A stretch of 14,951 nt of DNA from an uncultured Clostridia bacterium (GCA_946615785.1 CAMOIA010000005.1:1-14951), one strand, 5' to 3'; counted from the first letter of the stretch, positions 1-7,372 are shown. Made by a program: numbers and translations. Notes: generated by a model from the letters alone, not told the origin.

Positions 1-1985
1 CAGGTCGCGGGGGTAGTCACTGTCCAGTCGCCCCAGTCGTGGTCCTTGGCGGGAACGACGGTCGCGCTCAGGCTGATTTCATTTTTGCCGTTCGCGTCGC
101 TGAAAACCTTTTCGCAGACCTCGCAGGTCCAGTAGGCAATGTTTCCCGCCTCCTCGCAGGTGGCGTCAGCGGCGCTGACGGCGCGGAGGGTGTGGGCAAC
201 GGGCTGAATCACGACCGGGGCGTCCAGCGCTTCCTTTGCGTATTTGCTGCTGAAAATCTTTTTGCACTGCGCGCAAAGCCAGTACGCTTCATGGCCGGGC
301 TCGGTGCAGGAAGGCTCTTTTCGGTCCTGCAGGTACAAAACATGCCCGGGGTTGAGAACGTCGTGGGTTTCGGAGGTGTAATCGCTGCCGGAAACGGTGA
401 GCTCTTCGGTGCTGTAAATGCCGTCGTTGCCGTCATAAACATAGACGGTGTGCTGGTTTGACTGGTTGCTGAACACATAGACGGCGCCGTCGCGGTTTTC
501 GTAGCCGCTGTCATAGCCGTGCATGAACAATGAGCCGTCCTGGCCGACGCTGTCCTCGTCGCTGTTGGTCACGTCCACCAGGTAATTGACCCCGTCGATG
601 GTGACGATGTTCCACATGTGCGCTTCCTTCTGCTCCGTCAGGTCGCCCATGTTTCCGGTGACGGTGTAGCAGGTGACGTCGCCGTCAAATTCGGTCAGAT
701 CGCACAGGTACTGGAAGGCTTTGGAATACCCTTCGCAGACGACTTTGGTGCCGTTGTCGTTGTCAAAGACATAGACAAGCTGCCAGGGGTCGCCGTAAGG
801 CGTGGAAGCGTTTTGGGCGGCTTCCTTGTTATAATCCACCAGGCTGCAGATTTCTTCCTTATAGGCAAGGAGCTTGGCGTAGTCGGACAGGCTGGCATAT
901 TTGTCAACGATGGCTTTGGCATTTGTAACCGTGTTCTGCACGGCCTTGCCCTTGTCCGTGTTCATGCTGGTGCGGCTGGTGGCGCCTTCAGGGCGGTAGG
1001 AGCTGGCGACAGCCATGTCGAAGGTAATATTGCCGGACAGCGTGACCTGCCCGCTGCCGTAGCCAAAACCGTAGGCGTACTGGGTGCCGGCGGTTTTGTC
1101 ATACCAGTACATTTCGTAGGGCATGTCGGTCGTGAGGGCCGAAAGGACCCTGGGAAGGTCGATTTCACTCGTCAGTTTTGCTCTCAGGGCTGCCTGGATC
1201 TGGGCGACGGTCGGCTCGGCGGGGAGACCAAGCTCTTCGTAGGTAAAGGCGTTCGGGAGCCCCAGCTGGGCAGGGGTGAACGAGAAGGTGGTGTCGGGCA
1301 CCTCGCCGGCGGCGGTCTTTTTGACCTCGGGCTTCAGTTCGTTGTACAGGCTGCCGGCGACGCCGGAGAGCTTTTCGCCGTTGATTTTCAGCGCTTTGAA
1401 CAGGATGGGGTAGAGGATGGCGGCTTTTTTGCTGTCCGTGATGACCTTGTTCAGGTATTCGGTGATGAGAAAATCGTATTCTTCGTCGGACATCGGTTCA
1501 TCCGGCATGGAATAGCTGACAAAGTCATAGATGATCTGCATGTCCGCGTCGTCAAGCGCCGGTTCGCCGTCCCCGGAAACGCTTACCGTATTCGTGACGA
1601 CGGGATCGGCATTGCGGTCCTGCATGGTCTGTTCGGACGTTTCCGCGGAAGGCTCGGTGCCTTCATTCACAGGCTCGCCGCCGGAAGAGGCGTCCCGGGC
1701 GCCTTCTTCGGCGTTTTCATTTTCATCCTGGGCCGCCGGAAAAATTTTGCCGCCGCGGGTTTCCTCCGCTTCGGTTCCTTCCGGATTCGTTTCGTCGTGG
1801 GGCGAAATGCCGGGTTCTTCGAAATCAGCGTCGTCCGGTGCTGTTTCACCGCTCCCGTCCGTTTCGACGGGCGGCGGTGTGGCTCGCGGCGAGCGTCTGT
1901 TTCTTTCCGAAAAGACGGGCGAGGGGAATACCGTCAGGAGCATGACGGCCATGATCAGCCAGGCGAGCGCTTTTTTACCCTTCAT
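1..1985 (-). CDS. Secreted transglutaminase-like protein with C-terminal Cys repeats (3' end outside window)
   Basis: An open frame runs without a stop from an ATG at 1985 to the window edge (661 complete codons). The start is set by GGGAGG 9 nt upstream and by a signal peptide: Lys-rich start, a hydrophobic run to about residue 22, likely cleavage near residue 26. Residues about 27-115 are a Glu/Ser/Pro/Thr-rich, acidic linker. A central domain follows and then a transglutaminase-like core. The probable triad is Cys417 (in VCEGYSKAFQ), His456 (in AHMWNIV) and Asp471 (in YLVDVTNSD), the order and spacing of the papain-like transglutaminase superfamily. The C-terminus carries about 50-residue repeats with CxxC pairs. 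Such exported proteins in Clostridia are usually uncharacterised. The core may act as a protease, a cross-linker or a binding module. Export and fold are well supported, the reaction is not. It is transcribed away from its neighbours behind its own promoter. Confidence 0.88.
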   Translation of the reverse strand, partial: MKGKKALAWLIMAVMLLTVFPSPVFSERNRRSPRATPPPVETDGSGETAPDDADFEEPGISPHDETNPEGTEAEETRGGKIFPAAQDENENAEEGARDASSGGEPVNEGTEPSAETSEQTMQDRNADPVVTNTVSVSGDGEPALDDADMQIIYDFVSYSMPDEPMSDEEYDFLITEYLNKVITDSKKAAILYPILFKALKINGEKLSGVAGSLYNELKPEVKKTAAGEVPDTTFSFTPAQLGLPNAFTYEELGLPAEPTVAQIQAALRAKLTSEIDLPRVLSALTTDMPYEMYWYDKTAGTQYAYGFGYGSGQVTLSGNITFDMAVASSYRPEGATSRTSMNTDKGKAVQNTVTNAKAIVDKYASLSDYAKLLAYKEEICSLVDYNKEAAQNASTPYGDPWQLVYVFDNDNGTKVVCEGYSKAFQYLCDLTEFDGDVTCYTVTGNMGDLTEQKEAHMWNIVTIDGVNYLVDVTNSDEDSVGQDGSLFMHGYDSGYENRDGAVYVFSNQSNQHTVYVYDGNDGIYSTEELTVSGSDYTSETHDVLNPGHVLYLQDRKEPSCTEPGHEAYWLCAQCKKIFSSKYAKEALDAPVVIQPVAHTLRAVSAADATCEEAGNIAYWTCEVCEKVFSDANGKNEISLSATVVPAKDHDWGDWTVTTPAT
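3..323 (-). repeat. About 50-residue Cys-rich protein repeats at the end of the transglutaminase-like protein
   Basis: Two full units and the start of a third are seen. Unit 1 has Cys560, Cys571 and Cys574; unit 2 has Cys610, Cys621 and Cys624, so the spacing is identical and the period is exactly 50. Both share the pattern C(T/E)E.G..AYW.C..C.K.FS. The third starts with HDWGDWTVTTPAT, and the cut codon at the edge begins TG, fitting the next conserved Cys. The CxxC pair with a preceding Cys looks like a small metal-binding or disulfide module. Repeats of this kind are common in surface proteins of Clostridia. Their ligand is unknown to me. Confidence 0.75.
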
Positions 1986-2048
1986 GTTCTGGTTCCTCCC
2001 ATTGAATAAAGGCACATCTTGTCCTTTGATCTTGCATTCAACCTATAT

Positions 2049-2077
2049 ATTGTAGCATATCGTTCCGGCCGGGTAAA
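2049..2077 (-). promoter_or_regulatory. Sigma-70-like promoter of the transglutaminase-like gene
   Basis: On the minus strand a -35 TTTACC (2072-2077) and a -10 TACAAT (2049-2054) are separated by exactly 17 bp. This predicts a start of transcription near 2042 and a leader of about 57 nt before the ATG at 1985. It lies downstream of the terminator of the yfbR-like gene, so the two minus-strand genes are probably separate transcription units. Confidence 0.65.
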
Positions 2078-2177
2078 CGGGCCGGGAAAAATGGAATCTT
2101 CTTTTAAGGAAACTGTAACGAAATCTACATAAGTATGAAGATCTGTGCAGAAAACAGAAGGCACGGCGCAAAAAACC

Positions 2178-2209
2178 GTAAAAAAAGAACGCCGGCGCAA
2201 TGGCCGGCG
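2178..2209 (-). terminator. Rho-independent terminator of the yfbR-like gene
   Basis: A 7-bp GC stem (CGCCGGC / GCCGGCG, 2190-2196 and 2203-2209) with a 6-nt loop is followed, reading the minus strand, by TTCTTTTTTTA. It begins about 20 nt after the stop codon at 2229 and has no T-run in the plus direction, so it acts on minus-strand transcription. Confidence 0.85.
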
Positions 2210-2228
2210 GGAAAAGGGCTGTCTGAAA

Positions 2229-2813
2229 TTATTCTTCGCTGATCTCATCCAGCGTCAGGCTGAAGCCCGGCACGAATTCGGCGATAAAATCCTGCACTTC
2301 CGGCAGATCGATGCGGTCCAGCGCCTTCTTGGTGGTGCGGCGGGCCTGTTCAAATTCCAGGTTTCCGCTTTTCTTTTCCTCCAGGCACTTGACGTAGGCG
2401 CAGATTTTGTCGGCCGCCTTGACGATCCGCCATTCGTCTGCTTCTTCGTCCGGACGGATGAGCGGTTCGTAGGCCTTGCGCAGGTCGTTTGGCAGAAGGC
2501 TCATCAGTTTGTCCGCCGCGATTTCCTCAAGCTTGCCGTATTCGGCGGAAATGGCTTTGTTGCTGTGCTTGATGGGGGTGGGAAGGTCCCCGGTGATCAC
2601 CTCCGCGGCGTCATGATAGGCCGCCAGCGCCATGATGCGCTCGGGCGAGTAGATCCTGTGATAGCGTTCCACGCCGATGACCGCGATGCAGTGCGCGAAC
2701 ATGGCGCATTCCATGGAGTGCTCCATGTCGTTTTCAACCAGCGTATTGCGCATCAGCCCCCAGCGGCGGATATAGCGCATCCTTGTGATGTATGCAAAAA
2801 AATGGTGTTCCAT
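2229..2813 (-). CDS. yfbR: YfbR-type HD-domain 5'-deoxynucleotidase
   Basis: A 194-aa protein that follows the Escherichia coli YfbR family (about 199 aa) nearly end to end: HFFAY.TRM..I.RW.LMRN near the start, GDLPTPIK in the middle and SLTLDEIS at the end. YfbR is a cytosolic, metal-dependent phosphatase that removes the 5' phosphate from deoxyribonucleoside monophosphates. The HD metal ligands are all present: His32 (in MEHS), His67-Asp68 (in AAYHDAAEV) and Asp135 (in KAADKICAY). Arg17-Trp18, which help pick deoxyribose in the family, are also kept. The start at 2813 is chosen over an in-frame upstream start because GGGAGG lies 5 nt before it and homology begins here. It has its own promoter and terminator, so it looks monocistronic. 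Confidence 0.93.
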   Translation of the reverse strand: MEHHFFAYITRMRYIRRWGLMRNTLVENDMEHSMECAMFAHCIAVIGVERYHRIYSPERIMALAAYHDAAEVITGDLPTPIKHSNKAISAEYGKLEEIAADKLMSLLPNDLRKAYEPLIRPDEEADEWRIVKAADKICAYVKCLEEKKSGNLEFEQARRTTKKALDRIDLPEVQDFIAEFVPGFSLTLDEISEE

Positions 2814-2846
2814 GCTTTCCTCCCTGCGGCTCTGCCGCGCAAGGGG

Positions 2847-2876
2847 AGCATAGCATGATTCCGGCCCGGGTGTCAA
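2847..2876 (-). promoter_or_regulatory. Promoter of the yfbR-like gene
   Basis: On the minus strand a perfect -35 TTGACA (2871-2876) is followed after 18 bp by TATGCT (2847-2852) with a TGC extended -10 just before it. Transcription would start near 2840, giving a leader of about 27 nt. The -35 lies inside a short palindrome (2870-2882) that may be an operator. Confidence 0.7.
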
Positions 2877-2882
2877 TGACAC
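2870..2882. repeat. 13-bp palindrome over the yfbR -35 element
   Basis: GTGTCA and TGACAC are perfect inverted arms around a single central base. The left arm covers the -35 hexamer of the minus-strand promoter, and the site sits about 45 bp upstream of the -10 of relQ. A dimeric regulator bound here could block one promoter and touch the other. No regulator gene for it is identified, and a 6-bp arm can arise by chance. Confidence 0.4.
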
Positions 2883-2922
2883 AATTTTATCTGTTTCCCT
2901 TCGCGTCAATTCCCGCTTTTTG

Positions 2923-2931
2923 TGGTATGAT
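2923..2931 (+). promoter_or_regulatory. Extended -10 promoter of the relQ operon
   Basis: TGG followed by TATGAT (2926-2931) is an extended -10 element. The sequence 17 bp upstream (GCGTCA, 2903-2908) matches the -35 consensus at only three positions, which is typical for extended -10 promoters. Transcription would start near 2938, about 30 nt before the relQ ATG. It is divergent from the yfbR promoter. Confidence 0.5.
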
Positions 2932-2953
2932 AATGATAGAAGCACGACCGACG

Positions 2954-2959
2954 AAAGGA
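2954..2959 (+). promoter_or_regulatory. Ribosome binding site that fixes the relQ start
   Basis: AAAGGA lies 8 nt before the ATG at 2968. The alternative in-frame ATG at 2959 overlaps this element and cannot use it, so 2968 is the better start. Confidence 0.65.
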
Positions 2960-2967
2960 TGCCTTCG

Positions 2968-3639
2968 ATGGAGAACGAAAAGGACAAAGAAACCATTTAC
3001 GGCGAATACCTGCCCGGGCTGGAAGCGGCGATGGAAATCGTCAGGGAAAAGATCCTTCGGTGGAGCGACCGGATGAAAGAGGAGACCGGGCACAGGCCGA
3101 TCGAGCACCTGGAGTGCCGCATTAAAACCGACGAAAGCATGCGGGACAAGCTCAAACGGAACGGGCTTGAGGAAACGGCGAAAAACGCGCTTCGGCAGGT
3201 TTACGACGCCGTGGGGCTGCGGGTGGTGTGCCGTTTTCTTGACGATGTGTACCGCGCGGCGAAGGCCATTGAACGCATGGAGGGCGTTCGGCTGTTTGCC
3301 TGCAAGGATTATATCCGGTCGGCCAAGGAAAACGGGTACCGCAGCTACCACATGATCATTGCGGTGCGGACGGACACGGAGGATGTGGACGGAAAAAAAC
3401 CCGGCTGGTTTTTCGCCGAGATTCAGCTGCGCACCATCGCCATGGATACCTGGGCTGTGCTGGAACACCAGATCAGCTACAAGCAGGTTGCGGGCATCCA
3501 GGACATGATCCGCAGGGAACTCAAGCGCTGCGCGGACGATCTGGCGGCGTGCGACGTTTCCATGCAGGCGATCCGCGATATGATTTCGATGCGTGAAAGG
3601 GGTGACATCTCCGATGAAGATCCTGGTGGCAGAGGATGA
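2968..3639 (+). CDS. relQ: Small alarmone synthetase, RelQ/YjbM type (GTP pyrophosphokinase)
   Basis: A 223-aa cytosolic RelA/SpoT-domain protein close to the roughly 211 aa of Bacillus RelQ. It transfers pyrophosphate from ATP to GTP or GDP, making (p)ppGpp. The synthetase motifs are intact: YDAVGLRVVC (Asp80, Gly83, Arg85), KENGYRSYH (Tyr124-Arg125-Ser126, His128), AEIQLRT (Glu151, Gln153, Arg155) and DTWAVLEHQISYK (Trp162, Glu166-His167). There is no HD hydrolase, TGS or ACT domain, so it is a synthetase-only enzyme, normally controlled by expression and by oligomer allostery. It is the first gene of the cluster, and its last 26 nt overlap the start of a response regulator gene, which ties alarmone synthesis to a two-component system. 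Within the family, RelQ is the better match than RelP, judged by length and motifs only. Confidence 0.93.
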   Translation: MENEKDKETIYGEYLPGLEAAMEIVREKILRWSDRMKEETGHRPIEHLECRIKTDESMRDKLKRNGLEETAKNALRQVYDAVGLRVVCRFLDDVYRAAKAIERMEGVRLFACKDYIRSAKENGYRSYHMIIAVRTDTEDVDGKKPGWFFAEIQLRTIAMDTWAVLEHQISYKQVAGIQDMIRRELKRCADDLAACDVSMQAIRDMISMRERGDISDEDPGGRG

Positions 3640-4285
3640 AAACGACCTGCGGGAGGTGCTTGGCGCTTTTCTTTCGCACACGGGTTACGAGGTGGATCTG
3701 GCGGCGAACGGGCTGGAGGCGCTTGACCTGAGCCGGGCAAACGCTTACGACGCGATCGTGATGGATATCATGATGCCGCTTATGGACGGCATCGAAGCGC
3801 TGATAAAGATGCGCGGGGAAGGCAATACCTGCCCGATTTTGCTGCTCACGGCCAAATCGGAGGTGCGGGACCGGATCCGCGGGCTTGACGCGGGCGCGGA
3901 CGACTATCTGACAAAGCCCTTTGCCATGGGCGAACTGACCGCGCGCATCCGGTCGCTGACAAGGCGCGGCGGCGTGTATTCGGGTGAAAGCCTGAAGATC
4001 GGTCCGGTAAAGCTGAACATCCGGCAGAATCTGCTCAGCTGCGTCAATTCCATCACGCTTTCGCAGGCTGAAACGGAGCTGCTGGCGCTGTTTATGCGGG
4101 AATACGGCAAGATGCTTTCGCCGGAGGAAATTCTGAACCGGGTCTGGCGGAACGAATCCGAAGCGGGCATGGACATGCTGAAACTGTATGTGCTGTATTT
4201 AAACGGCAAGCTGGACAGTGTCGGCGCGCGCCTTCGGGTGGAAGAGGCGGAGGAATGTTTCTGCCTGCGGGGGCTGGATATATGA
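3614..4285 (+). CDS. OmpR-family response regulator
   Basis: A 223-aa protein with an N-terminal receiver (about 1-115) and a C-terminal winged-helix domain (about 128-223). Receiver residues are complete: Asp8-Glu9, phosphoacceptor Asp51 (in VMDIMMP), Thr79 and Lys101 (in DYLTKPF). The winged helix has the usual LSQAETELL and LSPEEILNRVW stretches. The expected recognition helix (MDMLKLYVLYLNGKL) has few basic residues, and the C-terminal wing does not end in the common RG.GY pattern. It presumably binds DNA after phosphorylation by the kinase encoded next. The start at 3614 is preferred over 3593 because the receiver begins here and AAAGGGGTG lies 9 nt upstream inside relQ. It overlaps relQ by 26 nt and the kinase by 4 nt. 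Confidence 0.93.
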   Translation: MKILVAEDENDLREVLGAFLSHTGYEVDLAANGLEALDLSRANAYDAIVMDIMMPLMDGIEALIKMRGEGNTCPILLLTAKSEVRDRIRGLDAGADDYLTKPFAMGELTARIRSLTRRGGVYSGESLKIGPVKLNIRQNLLSCVNSITLSQAETELLALFMREYGKMLSPEEILNRVWRNESEAGMDMLKLYVLYLNGKLDSVGARLRVEEAEECFCLRGLDI

Positions 4286-5532
4286 TCGCAAAGCAGCGGT
4301 TTCGTTTCGTCTTCCTGTCCACGCTTGCGCTGCTTGTGGCCATGGCGGTGACGATTCTGGCGGTGATCGGTCTTTCCGCCCTCCGGCTGGACCGGCAGTA
4401 CGACGCGATGCTGGAGGCGCTGCTTGGCAACGGCGGCCGCCTCCCGCCGAAGATGATGGATATGGACGGGCGCATTTCCCTGTCCGAGCTTCCGGAGCTC
4501 GTGTATGAAACGCGGTATTTTGCGGTGCGCCTTTCTGCGGACGGTGCGGTCATTTCGCAGGACCTGAGCCATATTTCCACCATGAATCCCGAAACGGCAA
4601 GGCGCGCTGTGGATCTTGCCCTGCAGGAAAACGCGGAAAGCGGCAAGGTGCGGCTGGACGGCGGGTATTACGCCTTCGGACGTAAGGCCGGAGGGCAGGA
4701 TACGATGTACGTGTTCATCGACATTACGTCCCGGCTCTGGATGCTCAGGGAAGTGCTCGGGTATATGATGCTGGTGGTTCTTGTCATTCTGATCGCGTAT
4801 GTATTCGTGTTCCTGTATTATTCCAAAAAGATCATTCAGCCCCAGGTGGAGGCGATGGAGCGGCAGCAGCGGTTTATTACCAACGCTTCGCACGAACTCA
4901 AGACGCCGCTGGCGGTCATTTCCGCCAACACCGAAATGACTGAAATGCTGCACGGACGCGACAAGTGGACGGAGAGCACGCTCAGACAGGTGGAAAGGAT
5001 GAGCGGGCTCACGCAGCGCCTGGTGGCGCTGTGCCGTATGGAGGAAAACGGGCAGGAGACGCTGTCGGACGTGGACATGAGCCGCCTGACCGCGGAGGAA
5101 AGCGGCAGCTATGAACAGGTGATCCTGCGGGACGGGAAAACCTTTTCGGCCAAAATTCAGGACGGCGTCGTGGTGAAGGGCGAGGAAAAGGCCCTGCGGG
5201 AACTGCTCGGCATCCTGCTTGACAACGCGGACAAATACTGCGATGCGGGCGGAAAGGTGGATCTGACCCTTTCGGGCGGCAGACACCCGGCGCTGCTGGT
5301 CGCCAACACCTTTGCGGACGCGGCGAATGTGGACACCTCCCGCTTTTTCGAGCGTTTTTACCGCGAGGACGGTTCCCGCAACAGCAAAAAGCAGGGTTAC
5401 GGGATCGGGCTTTCCATCGCGGGTGACATCGCCGCGCGCATGGGCGGGCATATTTCCGCCGAGGCGCGAAACGGCAGCATCCGGTTTGTCATCACCATGC
5501 GCCCGGGACAGAAAAAGGCGGATACGGCTTGA
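4282..5532 (+). CDS. Membrane sensor histidine kinase
   Basis: A 416-aa partner of the upstream response regulator; ATGA joins the two genes. An N-terminal membrane segment (about 8-32) is followed by an extracytoplasmic sensor domain (about 33-155), a second membrane segment (about 158-182), a HisKA domain with phosphoacceptor His204 (in NASHELKTPLAVI) and an HATPase domain. The N box is LLDNADKY (Asp314, Asn315) and the glycine-rich box is GYGIGLS (372-378). The usual DxGxG box is missing: the matching place reads VANTFADAANVD before SRFFERFYR. This variant occurs in some Clostridia kinases as far as I recall, so activity cannot be ruled out. The ligand is unknown. The start at 4282 has only a weak GC-rich binding site, so translation probably depends on coupling. 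Confidence 0.92.
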   Translation: MIAKQRFRFVFLSTLALLVAMAVTILAVIGLSALRLDRQYDAMLEALLGNGGRLPPKMMDMDGRISLSELPELVYETRYFAVRLSADGAVISQDLSHISTMNPETARRAVDLALQENAESGKVRLDGGYYAFGRKAGGQDTMYVFIDITSRLWMLREVLGYMMLVVLVILIAYVFVFLYYSKKIIQPQVEAMERQQRFITNASHELKTPLAVISANTEMTEMLHGRDKWTESTLRQVERMSGLTQRLVALCRMEENGQETLSDVDMSRLTAEESGSYEQVILRDGKTFSAKIQDGVVVKGEEKALRELLGILLDNADKYCDAGGKVDLTLSGGRHPALLVANTFADAANVDTSRFFERFYREDGSRNSKKQGYGIGLSIAGDIAARMGGHISAEARNGSIRFVITMRPGQKKADTA

Positions 5533-5557
5533 CTTTCTGCCGCAATGCACGTAAGAT
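5529..5557 (+). promoter_or_regulatory. leuA promoter overlapping the kinase stop codon
   Basis: TTGACT (5529-5534) and TAAGAT (5552-5557) are separated by exactly 17 bp. The TGA stop of the kinase lies inside the -35 hexamer. Transcription would start near 5564, leaving a leader of about 26 nt, too short for a T-box or leader-peptide attenuator. leuA could also receive read-through from the relQ operon, since no terminator lies between. Confidence 0.65.
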
Positions 5558-5574
5558 GTCCCCAGCGAAAATAA

Positions 5575-5578
5575 GGAG
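5575..5578 (+). promoter_or_regulatory. leuA ribosome binding site
   Basis: GGAG (within AAGGAG) lies 11 nt before the ATG at 5590. An in-frame GTG at 5578 overlaps this element, so it is not the start although it lengthens the frame. Confidence 0.6.
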
Positions 5579-5589
5579 TGAAAACCGCT

Positions 5590-7281
5590 ATGAATGGTTT
5601 TGAGAAGTACATTCCCTTTGTGCCGCAGCCGATCGAAAACCGCACCTGGCCGGACCGGGAGCTGAAAAAAGCGCCCATCTGGTGCTCTGTGGATCTGCGC
5701 GACGGCAACCAGGCCCTGATCGACCCGATGAACATGGCCGAAAAGCTGGAAATGTTCCACATGCTGGTGGATACGATCGGCGTGAAGGAGGTCGAGATCG
5801 GCTTTCCCTCCGCGTCGGATACCGATTACCAGATCTGCCGCGAGCTGATCGAGGGCGGTCACATTCCGGACGACGTGACCATTCAGGTGCTCGTGCAGGC
5901 GCGCCCGCACCTGATCAAAAAGACCTTCGAGGCCATTCGCGGCGCGAAACACGTGATCTTTCACTTTTACAATTCCACGTCCGTCCTGCAGCGCCTCGTG
6001 GTGTTCCGCACGGACGTGGAGGGCGTGAAAAAGATCGCGACCGATGCGGCGGACCTGATTTACGAAATGGCGCAGCCGGTCATCGCACAGGGCATGGACC
6101 TCCGGTATGAATATTCGCCCGAATCCTTTATGGGAACGGAAATGGATGTCGCGGCGGAAATCTGCGCGGCGGTGCTGGACCATCTGCATGCGGACAGGGA
6201 TCACAGGGTGATCCTGAACCTGCCCACGACGGTGGAAAACTGCCTGCCCAATCAGTTTGCGGACGAAATGGAATACTTTATCCGCACCCTGCCCGGCAGG
6301 GAGCGGGCCATCATTTCCCTGCATCCGCATAACGACCGCGGCGAGGGCGTCGCCACCACCGAGCTGGGACTGCTGGCCGGCGCGGAACGGGTGGAAGCGT
6401 GCCTTTTCGGAAACGGCGAGCGCACGGGCAATGTGGACCTTGTGACCCTCGCGCTGAACCTGTACAGCCAGGGCGTGGATCCTGAGCTTGATTTTACGCA
6501 CCTGCAGTCGGTCATCGAAATGTACGAGCGCTGCACCAAACTGCACATCCCGGAGCGCTGGCCCTATGCGGGGGACCTGGTGTTTACGGCGTTTTCCGGA
6601 AGCCACCAGGACGCGATCAACAAGGGCTTCAACTACATGGAGGAAACGAAAACCGACAAGTGGATGGTGCCCTATCTGCCCATCAATCCCTCCGATCTCG
6701 GCCGCAGCTACGAGCCCGTCCGCATCAATTCCCAGTCCGGGAAGGGCGGCGCGGCGTTCATCATGCACCATAAGTTCGGCTTTGACATGCCCAAGGCCAT
6801 GCATGCGGAATTCGGCGCCATCGTGCAGAAGCAGAGCGACCTTGCCGGGGTGGAGCTGAAACCGGAAACGATTTACGATCTGTTCGAAAAAGCGTATCTT
6901 TCCGTGGACGGGCCGTATCAGCTGCTCGCGCATTCCTTCGGCGACAGCGTCGCGGACGGCGTGGCGTCCTCGCATTTCTGGGGCAGGATCCGCCACAAGG
7001 ATACCGTGTTTGAGGTGACCGGCAGCGGCAACGGCCCCATCGACGCGTTTTTCAACGCGATCCGGCATGAAAAAATGGGGAAATACGAGTTCATCGACTA
7101 TAAAGAGCACGCCATCAGCCGCGGGGCGGATTCCAAGGCGGTCGCCTACATCCACCTGAAGACCCCTTCGGGAAGCGACGTGTTCGGCGTGGGCATCGAC
7201 CCGAATATTTCCATGGCTTCCATCCGTGCCATTTTGTGCGCCATCAACCGCGCGGACGCGCTGGCCCACCGGGAAAAATAA
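5590..7281 (+). CDS. leuA: 2-isopropylmalate synthase, long form
   Basis: A 563-aa cytosolic enzyme that condenses acetyl-CoA with 2-oxoisovalerate, the first committed step of leucine synthesis. Length and the KYIPF start match the long, actinobacterial-type LeuA rather than the shorter LeuA1. The catalytic TIM barrel shows DLRDGNQAL (Arg37, Asp38), the metal-binding HPHND (His245, His247) and GNGERTGN (from about 274). The C-terminal part (about 440-563) fits the LeuA dimer domain that senses leucine, so feedback inhibition is likely. No leuB, leuC, leuD or ilv genes are next to it; a terminator follows 25 nt after the stop, so leuA is probably the last gene of its transcript. Confidence 0.95.
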   Translation: MNGFEKYIPFVPQPIENRTWPDRELKKAPIWCSVDLRDGNQALIDPMNMAEKLEMFHMLVDTIGVKEVEIGFPSASDTDYQICRELIEGGHIPDDVTIQVLVQARPHLIKKTFEAIRGAKHVIFHFYNSTSVLQRLVVFRTDVEGVKKIATDAADLIYEMAQPVIAQGMDLRYEYSPESFMGTEMDVAAEICAAVLDHLHADRDHRVILNLPTTVENCLPNQFADEMEYFIRTLPGRERAIISLHPHNDRGEGVATTELGLLAGAERVEACLFGNGERTGNVDLVTLALNLYSQGVDPELDFTHLQSVIEMYERCTKLHIPERWPYAGDLVFTAFSGSHQDAINKGFNYMEETKTDKWMVPYLPINPSDLGRSYEPVRINSQSGKGGAAFIMHHKFGFDMPKAMHAEFGAIVQKQSDLAGVELKPETIYDLFEKAYLSVDGPYQLLAHSFGDSVADGVASSHFWGRIRHKDTVFEVTGSGNGPIDAFFNAIRHEKMGKYEFIDYKEHAISRGADSKAVAYIHLKTPSGSDVFGVGIDPNISMASIRAILCAINRADALAHREK

Positions 7282-7306
7282 TTTTATAAGCCCGAATGAT
7301 TGAAAC

Positions 7307-7330
7307 CGCCGCAAAAGCGGCGATTTTTTT
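7307..7330 (+). terminator. Intrinsic terminator after leuA
   Basis: CGCCGC and GCGGCG (7307-7312, 7317-7322) form a 6-bp GC stem around a four-A loop, followed by A and seven T. It sits 25 nt behind the leuA stop. Confidence 0.85.
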
Positions 7331-7372
7331 GTGGAAAAACTTTTTCGTCCGGCAGGAAAACAGGCGGGGTGC

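Noticed and set aside
618..2009. A 463-codon open frame on the plus strand
   Set aside because: It is antisense to the transglutaminase-like gene, which has a signal peptide, ribosome binding site, promoter and catalytic residues. The plus-strand product is Gly/Val/Phe-rich with no domain.
2887..3681. A 264-codon minus-strand open frame opposite relQ
   Set aside because: It mirrors the RelQ motifs on the other strand and has no ribosome binding site or family match that I can see.
3904..7314. A 3.4-kb open frame on the minus strand opposite the regulator, kinase and leuA genes
   Set aside because: The plus strand there encodes three proteins with intact family motifs. The antisense product is His/Arg-rich with no recognisable domain, as expected from codon bias in GC-rich DNA.
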